In this document: positions 11,762-23,664 of the stretch, piece by piece
Layout: every line of letters starts with the position of its first letter
Numbering within the stretch: position 1 is the first letter of the stretch
From: Eutreptiella sp. 'Long Island Sound 2002'
Lineage: Eukaryota; Euglenozoa; Euglenophyceae; Eutreptiales; Eutreptiaceae
Direction of reading: 5' to 3'
Assembly: GCA_964036045.1 (NCBI GenBank)
Contig: OZ038381.1
Coordinates: 140,775,596 to 140,839,595, forward strand
DNA: 64,000 bases
The notes under the pieces: generated by a model
The model's input: the letters and a program-made list of their open reading frames with translations, nothing else
What the model was told of the DNA's origin: nothing
Databases searched by the model: none
Program-made: the position numbers and the translations under genes

Positions 11762-14219
11762 TGAAGCGGTACCCAGAACCCCATGACCATGGTGGGGTAT
11801 ATAACCGGTCTCCGTGTGCCCACTAACCCCATGTACGGAGGGGAAGACGCCCGGTGAAGCCCAGTGAGAGCCCGGCAGGAGCGTGTCCCTTGCCGTAAAG
11901 CCCCCGTGACGGCATTCCGGCCACTTGAGGCATGTTACCATGTACCGCCACACTGCCATTTGCCGGTATCTTACTATTTCACGCCAATCTGCCCCGCACC
12001 GCCTTCGGCCGTCGATTCGGCAACCTAACCCTAACAACAGATGTAGGTAAGACGTGTTTGTGTGAGAGATCTGGGCATTTCTGCTATTAGCGGCCGCATC
12101 GGCAACCGATGCGTCGCCCGCTGAGATTTACACATCAGAATATCAGGAATCAACAGGGTTTTATCTTCATATTGTTTCCGTAAATTTTCACGCTTCCGTT
12201 CTGATAATCAATGTTTTGACTGCTGGCGGTTGGCTCGCAACTTTAGCGTAACCGCCAGTTTAACTGTTATTTACAGACATTTTAGCGCAATCCGTGACGA
12301 AGACTCTAAAGTCTTCAGGAATTGCATTGATGCATCTGCAATTTTCACATTGTACACTCGCAACCTTAATCCGAATTTTTCAGGATGTCGAAATCGGATT
12401 TTTGACTTCGACATCCCCGCACTTGATTTGACCTCTTTCGAGTGGACCTACGTGCTTCCCTATGCACGAATCAACTTTCCTTTTGTCTTGCCCTCCGGTT
12501 TTTCTTAGAGATATGGGCAAAACAAAGTTGATTCGTGAGGCCACTTGTGAGGGTCATCTGTCGTGCTGCTTGCGAGGAATGACAATAGGGAAGCATGGGA
12601 TGTATTCACAATACTCCCGACGTAATTTAGGAAGCTTTATACGCAATGCGTCTCCACACGTGCGCGCTAGCGTAATGGATCATGGTCAAGAGGGTAGAGT
12701 TTGCATTATCACTCTTTGGCCATGATATTGCGTGCGTTAAGATAACTTTCGAGTGTAGCGCGCGAGTGTTGGTGTTGCATAGGAACTTTTCTTGAGTTCC
12801 TATGAGCGATTGACACAAAGTTATGCCCTTGGCGGGGCATGACATATCGTGGGGGGAGCTACCTTTTTGGGCAGTATGTGGTATGTGCCATGTGTTGTAT
12901 TGCGTGCCCATTTGGCGGGTTTGGCTAAGAGCGATACACCCACCAATGGACCTCATATTGCACGAGGCTCTTCCTTATACTCCCCAGGATCAATTGCAAG
13001 CCTAACCTTCGTGGAGGAAAGCTTGTGTGGCGATCCCAAAGCGATGCGTTCGGAGCAAGGTGTGTGTTTTGCAATTTTCCATATTTTCATGTGCCCACTT
13101 GGGAAGTAGCGCTCGTGCCCTTTCAAAGCGCCCCAAGTCGAGCACATATGTGACATTGAAGGTCATTGGTGTCAAGTCATTGTGTTCAGAAGGATTGGTC
13201 GATTACTCAATCCAAGCCGAAGATATTATAATATATTTGTGCGCCTTTCAAGGCCCTTTTGGGCGTTTTTTTTGCCAATATTGCTGTTTTTTGCCCGTCA
13301 TGATGTCAAGTGGCAACCGTGTATCTCAACGTTGCGCTCAATTGACATCATGACCCAAGTATGTTATGAGGGTACATACTTCGGTGCCCAACATATCTTG
13401 AACCCGGCGAATAACTCCTCTTGGGCTTGGCATACCGTGGCCGCCATGTTGGCAATTTGGGACTATCCCAAATCATGGGCTCACTTGGTGACCCTGCCAT
13501 TTCCAAAACCGGAGGAGTTGGGCGACGCCCAAAAGATATGTTAGACACATACGACTTGATACCAATCCTATGGCACACTCCGGTCCAAGTCGGGCATGTG
13601 CCTCATTTGCCGCAACCATGAGTGTGCGCATTTGCGGCCATTCTGAGCAATTTTCCACATTTTCTGCACGCCGCGCACCATGTTCAGCACCCTCGTGCAC
13701 GCCGGACTCATGGACCAATGGACCATATATGACATGGGTGTTATGGACATTGGTCCCCATGGTTCACACACCACGTGGGCGAAGCGGAGCTACCTTCGTT
13801 AGGGTGCTAGCCCAAAGTGAGTGTGGACAATTTTGCCATTTTGGCATTTGTGGACCCCATTGGGATTGTCACCACGCCGAGTGGCATTGAGATCTTTGAG
13901 AGCCAAAGGCATGGGAGTCTTCGTTAGACTCCTTATGGATCGCGTATGGAATGGCGAATCTGATCTCCAAGCCGGCGTGGAGATATACTATTGGGAGCAC
14001 CCCCAAATTTTGGCTCATTTTGAGCAGCCAAAATGACCCCCTTTTGGGACCCCAATTTCACCCCCCCCGTGTGGTCAATTTCCGGCCCCATATCTCTATG
14101 CCCACAAGGAGCCCGGACCTAATGTCAAGTTGTACACTCAGATATATATCCTAGGTCCTGCCTCCTATCCTGTGAGCCATTGGCCTTGCCCTGGCCGGGC
14201 GATCCACGCGTGGGAATAA
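11762..14219 (+). mobile_element. Second LTR (3' LTR of element 2) with an internal inversion
   Basis: 11762-13409 is colinear with 1715-3207, carries a TATATAA at 11798-11804 and has about 155 bp extra (around 11907-12093). From 13410 to 14219 the sequence matches 3208 to about 3936 only in reverse complement. The inverted block holds the LTR 3' part, the primer-site region (TGGTATC on the minus strand near 13565) and the first gag codons of a third copy. Undoing the inversion restores an open gag start across the 14219/14220 joint. Confidence 0.8.
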
Positions 14220-14470
14220 CGCCAATTTTGGTGATTTTGGCATCATTACCCCACTTGACGAACCCGTAGTGCCCTGATGCCGGAACCTCAGAGGGAACCA
14301 GGAACCAGGTTGGGTGACGGCTCCAGGCAGTTCTTTTTCGAAGGGCATAGGGTCAGTTGTCTCGTCCCTACCTCTGGCGGGCCCGGACGAGGGGTCAATT
14401 TTGGAGATTTTTGAGCTAATATCAGTTTTGGCTGAAACAGCCCATTTTCAGCTACCAACTCCTAGGGGAT
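13410..14470. pseudogene. Start of a third chromovirus gag, split by the inversion
   Basis: On the minus strand an ATG at 13447-13445 opens MAATVCQAQEELF and runs to the inversion edge at 13410. On the plus strand 14220 onward continues in frame (ANFGDFGIITPLDEPVVP) to TGA at 14274-14276. This is the only place where the native gag N-terminus of this family is visible. Beyond 14276 the frame reads on with Ser/Pro/Gly-rich sequence to about 14460. The rest of the third element is absent or unrecognisable. Confidence 0.6.
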
Positions 14471-14869
14471 AATGGCGGGGCAATATCTCTGGCTCAGAGT
14501 GGAGTTGAGACCTGCAGTTAGGAGAGCATGGGGAGCCACTGTTGTTTGGCTTTGGAGCTCCTTGGTTTCCAGAAACTCGCCTGTGGCTGGGCGCGACACC
14601 CCCCCTTTTGGCAGGGTTTCAGGGTCCGGACTGAGCAGGGCATGGGTTGTGTTTGAGCCCCCGCCCCCACCAGCCACTGAGAGGGTCGGACCTGGGATTG
14701 GGATACGAACTAGGACTGAGTGTCTATTGTCATGTGATGCCCTTACCCCAGTCCAGTCCTAACCCCATGTGTACATATCCTGATGTGTTGCTGTACATAC
14801 TTTTGTTCCCTTGTTTCAGAGTGGCAAGGATCCTGAAACGCTTTGTCTCATGACACGAGCGTAATTGAT
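14471..14869 (+). other. No recognisable feature
   Basis: About 400 bp of mixed-composition sequence between the third gag fragment and the GT-rich repeat. It could be leader or gag of the third element, but I see no domain or repeat. Confidence 0.4.
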
Positions 14870-16962
14870 GCCCCTGTGAGCGCAGTGCTTTGCCTGCCTG
14901 CTTGCTTGTGCGTGTCACCGCAGCATCCCGTGGCCAGGCCCCCCACGGGAACGCGTCACTCCCGCCCCTCTCCCGGCCTCCCTTGTCACGTCTTCTCCGT
15001 TGTTTCCAGCCCTGGGTGCCCTGGGCCTCGTCGCCTGGTCTCTGCCGGCCCCTATCGCCCTCTCCCTCTCTCTCTCTGTTTTTCTTTCTTTTTCATTGTT
15101 TGTGCTCTTGGCCTGTGGTGTCTGCACTGTGTGCTGGGGCTGTGCCGTCCCCCCCCCCCCCCCCGGCGGCTGCTTGTCTTCCGCCGTGTCTGGTGTCTTG
15201 TTTTGTGGTGCTGCGGTCTGTTGTGGGCTGTTTTGTGTGGTTCGTGGCGTTTTGCGGTGTTTTTCGGTGCCTTGTGGTGTTGGTGTCGTGCTGTGTGGTG
15301 TGTTGTCGTGCTGTGTTGTTGGTTTTGGTGCTGGCTGTCTCCCGTGGACGCTGCTTTTCCCTTTTTTTGTTGGTGTCGCGCAGTGCCTCGTTGTGCCGTG
15401 CCGTTTCGTGCGGTGTTTTGTCGTGCGCGGTGCCGTCGCGCGTTGTTGTGTGGTGTGTTGTGCCGTGTGCTGTCCTGGTGCGCGGTGTTGGCTGGTCGTC
15501 GGGTCCGTCGCGTTGTGTGGGGTTTTCCTGCCTTCCCGCCCCCCCCCTTGCTGTTGCCCCCTTTTGCTGTTGCCTGGTGCCCTGTCGTGGCTTGTCGTTG
15601 TGTTCTGTCCAGGGGTGCGGTGCTGTGTTGCTCTGTTGTGCCGCCTGTCGTGTGGTGTGCTGCTGTCTGTGTCGTTTGTTGCTGGTGCTGCCCGGTTGCT
15701 TCATTCGCGCTGGCTGGTGCTGTGTGTTGTTGCCTGTGGTTGCTGGGTGTTTGCTGCTGGGTCTGGTTGCCCGCTGTTGCTTTGCCTTGGCGTGCTTTGG
15801 CGCGGGTGCTCCTGCATGGCCGCGTGGCTGTGCTGTGCAGTGCTGGTCTGTGCTGTGTCCTGTGATTTATGGCGCTGTGTTGCCGTGTGGTGCCGTGCTG
15901 TTGTGCACTGCTGTCCGTTTTGCTTTGTTCTGTGGTAGGTGTGGTCGGCGCGGCGCTGTGTTGCTCCTTGGCGCCGTGTGTGGTGCGTTGTGCTGTTCTT
16001 CTTCGTGTCGTGTTCTGTGCCCCCGTGGTGTCGCCCGGTGCCGTGCTCCGCTGCCCTGTGGGCGCTGTTTGGTGCCTGGTGTCGCTGCCCGTGTTTGTTG
16101 GGAGTTCTGGCTGTCTGGTTTTGTTTTCTGGTGGCGCATGTCGGCCCTGGTGTCCTTGTCTGGCCTCGGGCCTCCCGCCCTGTTGTCTGGTGTGCTGGTG
16201 CGGTGTCCTGTGGTGTCCTGCGCCCCGAGCTGTGTCCTGCGGTGCTGTGCTGCCTTGTGGTGCTGTGCTATCTGGCAGTGTTGTGCATTTGTCCGCGCTG
16301 CTGGTTTTTGTTTTTCCTTTCGTCCTCTATGCCTCTGCCAAAATCCCTGCTGTTTCTCCGCACCTTTGAAAACTTTCTTAAAACCAAAAATTAAAATGTT
16401 TCTCACTAGAAAATTAGACACTACCGAACTCACGCACACAGGCAGGCAGCAATACCAAAGTCACGTTTCTGACTTACATGTAGCCACGCGACCTCGAAGA
16501 TGGTGGGCTTGTTTGCAAGGGGTTGACGGTGTTTCCCCCAGGGCGTGTCGCCTAAGCTGACGAGAAGGGGTGAGGGGGGGCACGAGGGAGGGGAGGTAGG
16601 TGCATGGGGAAGGAAAGAAAATGAAAGGAAGCAGGGCAAAGGGACGCGGCGCCTTAGAAGAAATTTTCGAGTTTTACGCGCTGCTCGCGACGGGTTTTTC
16701 TTTGCGTTATTGGCGTGTTAGACGACGTGGGGGGGTGGCGGTATGTTTGTACGAGCGTTACGGTGCTTACGGCGTTAACTATTCAGCCATTTAAGAGCAA
16801 AAAAACTTCCGTCGCGTTTGAACGCGTTTCGCAGCGCGCTGTTTTGCCTGGCCGGTTTTTATGCTAATTACCTTTATTTTCAGCTATTTGAAAAACATTT
16901 TCGCCGTGTTTTACTTATCTTTTTATTTCTATCCGGCAACAGGGCGCAGCGCGCGCGACCAG
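14870..16962 (+). repeat. GT/AC-skewed repeat family, copy 1
   Basis: The body (about 14990-16330) is almost free of A on the plus strand, made of irregular GTGCTGTG-like words and several C runs. The tail (about 16380-16962) is ordinary sequence that recurs in the other two copies: TACGCGCTGCTCG, then GTTACGGTGCTTACGGCGTTA, then TTTTACTTATCTTTTTATTT, then CAGGGCGCAGCGCGCGCGAC. Every frame is open because stop codons need A (or T on the other strand), so long ORFs here are compositional artefacts. Its left limit is approximate. The family is unassigned. Confidence 0.7.
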
Positions 16963-18578
16963 GCCCGTTCTCTTCCATTCCTTTTTGGGCTGTTCGGGTG
17001 TGTGTGTAGTTGTTGGCACTCCGCCTGTACCCGGCCAGTCCTGGCTGTGGTTGGTGGGGTGTGTGTGTCGGTTCGGGTTTTGGCTTTCACCCCACGAGTC
17101 CCAGCTGGGGTCTTGAGGTATGTGTGTCTGTGTGCGTGCCCCGCCCGTACCCCGCCATTCCTGGATGGGGTTTGTGGTGTGTGGGTTGGATGTCCCATGG
17201 CAACTGTTCCCCTGCCGTGGTTCGTTGCGTGTTGTGCGCGCTGTCCGGGTCTGCGGCACCCAGTGCCCGTTGTTGCTTGGCACCTGTCCGTGTGCCTTGG
17301 TGGTGGCCGGCAGTGTGCCTCTCTAGCCTGCCCCGTAACCCTGCGTGGTACGCCACGCCTCTTCCGGTCCGGTCGCTCTTGTTGCTCCCGTCGCCATTCC
17401 CGGTGCCCTGCTTGTGTGCTTTGTCCTCTGGAATTGTTCTGCGGTGCTTGCGGCCTGTCGTTGCTCTTGGGTGCTGTGGTGGGGTTGCCCTGTTGCACCG
17501 GGTTTTGTTGTGCTGTCTCGCCTTGCGTTGGTGTGTGTTGTGTTTGTCTCTTCGGTGGCGCCTCTTGTGCGATGCTGTGCTGGCGTGCCTGCGTTGTTGC
17601 TTCTGTGCGGTGCTCTCTCGCCCCTCTGGCGCTGGCTGGTGCTGCGTGTTGTTGCCTGTTGTTTTTGGGTGTTTGCTGTTGGGCTTGGTTGTCCCCTGTT
17701 GTCTCCTGGTGGCTCCTGGTGGCTCCTGGTGTTGTGTCTCCGCGCTGCTGTCCCTGGCTGGCCGCGTGGCTCGCCGCCCTGTGGTTTGGTGTGGTGTGTC
17801 TTGGTGCTCTGCTCCCCTGTGTTGTGTCCTCTGGTGCTGTGCTGTCCTGTGGTGGTGTGCTGTTGTGCTCTGCTATTGGTTTGCATTGTCGCGTGTGCCT
17901 GTTGTTTCTTTTCTGCTTCAAAAGCCACTGCCAAATCCGTAAAAATGTTTTCCCTTGCTTGTTTTCTTTTGAAAATCAAAAATATACACAGCCCACACAC
18001 CCGCCAGCAGCAAGACCATGTAGCCTTTTTGCGACTCACGTGCTACCCGCCGGTGGCCACATTCTGCAATTGTTGTTGGCGACGGTGATGGTGGCCATGT
18101 TGTTCGTGTCGTTGCTGGTGGTGGTGTTGTTGAAGTTTGCTAGGGGTTAACCGCATTTAACTCAGGGCCGCTCGCCGGAACTGACGGAAGGGGGGAGAGG
18201 CAGGGCAACAGGGAAGGGAAGGGAGGTACATGGAGAAGAAAGAAAAGCAGAGGGAACGAGGTGTCGTAGCGTCTTGGAAACAATTTTGAGTTTTACGCGC
18301 TGCTCGGGACGGGTTTTTCCTTGCGTTGACAGCTTGTTTTGCGACAAGGGGCACGGCATTATACTCCTGCGCTCGTTACGGTGCTTACAGCGTTAACTAT
18401 TTGCCTATTCAAGGTCGGAAAATCTTCCGTCGCGTTTTAACGGGTTCCACAGCGCGTTTGCCTAGCCGTTTTTCATGCTAAGTAGCTTTAATTTCAGCTA
18501 TTTCGAAAAATTGTTCGTCGTGTTTTACCTATCTTTTTATTTCCATCTGGCAACAGGGCGCAGCGCGCGCGACATACG
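16963..18578 (+). repeat. GT/AC-skewed repeat family, copy 2
   Basis: Follows copy 1 directly in the same orientation. It starts with a roughly 70-bp tandem motif (about 16985-17180, GTGTGTGT...CCCAGT/CCGCCATTCC), then a block (17238-17390) that recurs in reverse complement at 26860-26995 in copy 3, a GT-rich body, and the shared tail (about 18150-18578) ending GCAGCGCGCGCGACAT. The shared blocks at both ends argue for a defined element rather than simple sequence. Confidence 0.7.
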
Positions 18579-18599
18579 CCATTTGAGCTGCAGTCGGAG

Positions 18600-19780
18600 C
18601 TGGCATGGAGTTGATAAATGGCGTTGGCATAGGATTCGAAGGACACCTTGTTGAAGTCAAAGTTGGCGGAACCACCATAGGTAGAGGTCTCGAAACTGCA
18701 CTACCCTGGTATCTCCCATCGATCTGGATGCATTCTGAACTTACTCGGGCTGATAACCGGCTGCCATGTAAGCTTCCGCAATGGTCTCAACAAGCTTGTC
18801 AAAGCCAAATGGTGTGCCTGAGCCCCATTTTGAACGAAACTCAACGATGTATTGTGGAGGTACTGCATTGTTCGACACGCCTTCAACGAATCGGGAGTTA
18901 GCGACGTAACCCATCTGGATGTCACTGGAAATAACGTTCAACTTGATGACACGGGTTCGAAACTCCTTGACATAGTCCGCATGTTGAGGAAACTCACTTT
19001 CTCGCAGCATCAACAGTCCCGGCAGGTATACTGGTTCGTGGGATATAAAATCGAAGTGCTGACTCAACACACGCATCAGCTCGAACGAATCATCTTGTAC
19101 CCGTTTCGTCAAGCTGTGATAATAGTGGATAGTGTTGCCGTAGAGGAGGAACGGCAGGGCAGTGACTTGAGCAGGTGACAAATTGATGTCCGATAGGATG
19201 AAAGCTCGAATAAGGTCCTCCTTCCAAGTTCACAACTCCCTTGTACCTGTCTTGCCACAAAATAATCCAACCAACCTGCGTAGACGTTCCACTCAGCAAC
19301 CCAAGATTTTGAGAGCTGGAGCGCAAGGATTCATGGGATTCATCGGATTCATCTGATTCATCAATGCATCAAAGGGAGGTGCTTGTAGAGGTGGTTGTTG
19401 CGGTGGAAAATGCTCTGGCGGCTAGTTGTTCGAAGGTGTACTCCAAGAGGGTGGTTGTGGGTGAGGGTGTTGCGCTTGAAGCTGGGATTGCTGAAATAGT
19501 GGCTGTGGATGCGAAGGCTCCTGCGGGTTCAGAGACTGGTGCTGGTTCCAAAAATGTGCAAACTCGTTGAGGAGAACGTAACACTTTCAAAGTTCATCTT
19601 CCAGTTGTTGCAGTTCACTCGCTGCTGCTCATGTGCCGTTCTCCGTCGAAGATTGTAAGGCGTCAATTCCGTGCTCAGTTGCCGTCGTAGCCGTCGCTGC
19701 TGATATCTGCAAGGCATTGATTCTTTATTCCCATTCCATGTGCTTGGCTTGGACTTCACTGACGGTGGTTTGTAAAATGC
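18600..19780 (-). pseudogene. Decayed retrotransposon gag-like gene
   Basis: Best part is minus 19181-18741: an open reading with capsid-like text (LMRVLSQHFDFI, FRTRVIKLNVISSDIQ). Upstream on the minus strand, in shifted frames with stops, are a coiled N-terminal piece and a Pro/Gln-rich linker (PHPQPPS, PPQQPPLQAP, NQMNPMNPMNP; about 19600-19330), then QVGW.I.WQDRYKGVVNLE near 19300-19230. This resembles a gag with a PQ-rich linker. At least two frameshifts and several stops make it dead. It is cut at 18578 by the end of the skewed repeat. Confidence 0.5.
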
Positions 19781-21769
19781 GAAGACTGCGAGAACACGTC
19801 CTCTACATGACAGCCCAGGACGCGCAAGCGCCGCAGCAGCAAAAAAGACCAAACGACGAACAAGCCGACCATAAGGCGGCTAACACTACCATGCACCAAC
19901 CAAACCGCTGCAGAAATAACGACCGGACCATAAACAGACCACACGCAAGCCGGCCAACACCGAGCCAGCCGAGCATGCAAGGGTCGAAACGGGAACTGGG
20001 CCGCACGGGTTGGCGACATCATGGTGCGCCACGCCCGCCGACGACCATACCCACGGGCGGGACAGAACACTGCAACTCTACCATCACAAAACCAACCAAC
20101 CAACGACAACAACCTACTACAAACCCCCGGCCCCCCGGGAGAGCGCAAGCTTGACGGAGTCAGGAGGCGTGAGTACGCGTCACGGCATGCGAGTCCCGTA
20201 GCACGTGCTTCTTCAAGTCGTCTCACGCCTACTGAAAACCAACCCAGGTGGGGGTTCCTCCAGGACAAGGCCTCTGGCCCGGCCCCTGGCCCCGGAATCC
20301 GGAGGTTGGTGAGGACGTGCGATGGGACCCACCCCCCCGTGTCATCCGCCCAAAGGAGAGGAATGTGGGACCTCGGTCGAACATAGGTTACCTCTCTGGG
20401 CAGAACGCGATGGAGGGTACTGCTCGCGGCGACCGCGCCCCTCTCCCACATGGGGGAGCCGGTTTGTGGGGGCATGTGAGCTGGGCCGTGGGTGGGTGAG
20501 CCAAAGCCCCTTGGTAAGACCCCCTTCGGCGGCAGCCCCAGTCCCGATATGACCTACCTACCATCCTTGTAAACTGCGAAGATCGGGAGACATGCAGGGG
20601 AACCACTCGCTTGCGCGCCTTGCAATGCGTTCAGCCATGAATTATTCTAGGGAACTCGAGAACTCGTGGTGCAATGGTGAGTGAGATCGAAACAGGCAAT
20701 CTCGAATAAAGTGCAGCATAGCGGCGTCATCAAAGGCTCTTTCCATAATCAAAGACGGCGTCCAAGATTGTAACGTAGAGGTCGGCGATAATAATCCCTC
20801 CCTCCACCTAACTGGCTACCACCTGTTGTGGTTTGACTTGGGAACTGTCCTGTTTCTTGAAAATCCCACAATACCACAAACCCTTGCGCAAGATCTTTCA
20901 GCGGGGCACCAAATCGAACCCAATCAACAATTCAAAGACAAAGACACTGTTCAAAGATATCGAAATGTCATACACATTTCGTTCACAGCAACTGGCATCT
21001 CGATGTTTCATATGTATTCGCAGACTGCAGTGCGCAATCGCGCGTTCCCACGGTGGCTGTGCTGCTGCTGCTGGAAATTGTGCTGCGCCTATCGTGGACC
21101 TACCACAGACTGCACAGATGGGAAAATCAGGACAAAACGAGGCACAGTCACAAACCAGATAATATACAATTTCTGCAACAAATTCAGCCCGGAAAGTGTT
21201 CGTTTCTCAGCCACCCAGCCAGGACGAAAACTATCGTTTACACGAGCTGCGAAACTTGCACACACCAAAGGTAAGATATGAAAGTTGGCAGTGGCTGAGC
21301 CAAAGAGCACACCTGATCAGAAAGTGCCCACTGTCCAGGACACGGATCACAATTGTTGACATCGCAGAGAGGACTGTGCTGGCTTGACGACAGTGTGCAC
21401 ACTGAGACAAAGTGTAGTGAAGCGATGTGAATTGTGCAAAACTGACTGATACAGAGGACAACAAATCCAATATAGCTTGCAAAAAACAAAGGGAACAGAA
21501 AATTTAGTGGGGTTCCTTAAAAGCGGTTGCTGGCGCTTGGCGTCGAACAGAGGGCAAAGCATGGCGGTTAGGCAGAACTTGAGGCGTTGAGGGCCAGAGT
21601 GCAGGAGCAGCTGCAGGTGTAGCTCGATGGGCAGTCAATCCCAAAGCAGGAGGCTTGATGGGCAAGCACAATGAAGACGATGTTCAGTGGAAGGCTACAA
21701 ACCCATCGCGGAGCTGTGTAAGGCACGTAGCAGTGAATGTGATGGTGCTGGACACCCTGCAAAACTGCA
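19781..21769. other. No gene recognised
   Basis: Short ORFs only, on both strands. Around 20500-20520 the phrase CCCCTTGGTAAGACC recurs at 31060-31075, with weak similarity around it, suggesting an old shared repeat. I cannot support any coding call. Confidence 0.4.
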
Positions 21770-22321
21770 TCAAGGCAACATCGGGCGCCTGCACTGCTCC
21801 TCTTCCGCAGGCTCGGCTCTGTCGATAATTTCGGTCGCGGCCACGTGCTCGAAAGTGGCGAAGTGGTCTAAAATACAAGTGTGCTGGACTTGCAGAAACT
21901 GCCTCTGCACAGACGGGCCAGCGATGCTCTGCCGCAGGGCGGCTTGGCGCTGGGCAGCCTCTGTGTCCTGTTTACGCTTCTCCAAAGCCTCCGTCCGGTG
22001 TCGCACGAAGTGAGCATGCCTGGCCTCAAAGTAACCGTCTCCCCAGCACTGAGCGGTGGTATGACTCTCCGCGATTTCCGGCCCACGCGTTGCTGCACAC
22101 CTTGCGCACGGCGGCTTAGTCACGAAATCAAACCTGTTGAGGTGGACGAGTGCCTCAGTGCTTGGGCGTTGAGCAGGGACGTTGGTGGTGGCCGTAAGCG
22201 ATGACGGCGCTGGCCTTGCTGGCGAAATTGCCGTGGTGGCTGCAGATTCTGAGACGGACGAAATAACGAAGGATGGGTCTGCCCTAACGGCACCGCCTGT
22301 TGAGTTGCTTCGAGGTGGCAA
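21770..22321 (-). pseudogene. gag C-terminal fragment with a knuckle-like CCHC motif
   Basis: 183-residue reading on the minus strand. After a Ser/Pro/Ala-rich start it contains C-x2-C-x11-H-x4-C (from PPCARC to TTAQCW, residues about 75-95), then a Glu/Lys/Arg/Gln-rich helix (EALEKRKQDTEAAQRQAALRQ) with coiled-coil character. This suggests the nucleocapsid end of a Gag-like protein, perhaps from the same family as the capsid relic at 18741-19181, but the order on the minus strand (knuckle upstream of capsid) is wrong for one gene. An unrelated zinc-binding protein is possible. Confidence 0.35.
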
Positions 22322-22886
22322 ATTGCGGCATCGGCGGTTTTCGGAGGGGACGGCGGTGGCGGTGGGGTGATAAGATGTTCAGGCCCACCGGAGCGGCGCA
22401 GTCAATGCCTTTGACCTGAGGCCTTCATTGACTCCGATGATGGATGAGACTCCAAGTTTGTTCTCGACTTTGTGAAAATTTTGGCCCTTCGTGGCCATCC
22501 GCACGCCACGCTGTTTGTACTATGGTTTTGAGGCGGATCCGCCGTCCCGGTAACTACAGCTATGACCACTCACACTCCTCTGTATCTGACTTCACGGACA
22601 GCAAGGCCAACAACTCCACATGATCCGGAACTTGTACAAACAATAGTACAAATATTGGTCGCCAAAACAACATTGCACAATCAAAGGCAAAAATGCATAC
22701 AATAATCAATATGCACAAATGTGCACAAATGTGCACAGAATAGCCAGAATTGCGGGAAAACGCGAACTTGGCACAAAAAGTGAGTCGTGCGTGGCAGGGG
22801 TGAGGTACAGTGGTACGCGGGTATGCCTCAGTACTATTCTACCGGCCAGTGTCAGTGGCAGAACAATTGGTGACGTGGATGCACCG
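22322..22886. other. No gene recognised
   Basis: Intergenic sequence with short ORFs only. A doubled CACAAATGTG motif lies near 22715-22735. Nothing else is supported. Confidence 0.4.
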
Positions 22887-23662
22887 CTCATATCCCATGG
22901 GGCTGGAGTCATTTGACTTGAGTTCCTTGGGTTGTAGGGCTATCTACATTGACCCCAAAGTCTTTGTCTACCATGCAAAACCACAGCATGCAAACAATGC
23001 ACACCATGCAAGAACCGTGTCACGCAGGGTGCACTTATATGTAAGCTGAATATGTGCACGGTAAGTAGACTTATTGCGAAATGTGTGTGGCTGCTCAAGC
23101 AAATGTGTAAAGGAAAACGGCTATTGTACATTTGCAAGCCAGGTTGGCTGCTTGTCCAATTTTTTGGACAGAATTCATATATTTTCGAAAATGACCAAAC
23201 TTTGTTTTTCGTTTCCATAACAGGCACCAATTCTTCTTTGTGGTTCAGACCTCTACCGTGTGCCCCCTGGCACCCCCCGCATTTTTCAGCACCGCTGACA
23301 ACACCGCCTCGGCCCCAAAGGCCATCATCAAGGTCGCTACCGAGCCCCGCATGGCGGCCCTGGGCGTCAACATGGACTTCCTTGCTACCTTCATAGTTGC
23401 CAAGGACGCCACAATGGCAGCCCCAAGCGCCGCCGTGGGCATCATCAATAATCCATGGCCAGCCGATGGCACTCTACAGACGTCGTCAAGACTTCGATAC
23501 AGACAAAACAATGACCTTGGCCAACTTATCACAGCCTTGTAGGGGTTGGTGGAGACGTTAGCCCCCGTACTCAAATGAGGGTGTGGCCCCCCACCAATAA
23601 GAATGTCTCATCATGCCGGTTGGCATAGCCGTCACCATCTGCGGCATCATTGCCATCGCTAA
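22887..23662 (+). repeat. Duplicated host-like segment, copy A (empty site for the hAT)
   Basis: Matches 31133-31323 plus 35115 to about 35700 nearly base for base, but without the hAT insertion. It looks like exon, intron, exon: a short reading ending before GTAAGCTG (about 23041), an intron-like stretch ending TTCCATAACAG (23223), then an open Ala-rich reading (...FFSTADNTASAPKAIIKV... to about 23510). It is cut at about 23662 where the inverted skewed repeat begins, so copy A lacks the following exon present in copy B. Confidence 0.75.
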
Positions 23663-23664
23663 GC

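Noticed and set aside
14843-18150. Plus-strand ORFs of 300-556 codons rich in Cys, Val and Leu
   Set aside because: Same compositional artefact in GT-rich repeat bodies.
20250-20640. SINE or structured RNA shared with 30900-31100
   Set aside because: Only a short CCCCTTGGTAAGACC word and scattered weak matches; no A/B boxes or poly(A) end.
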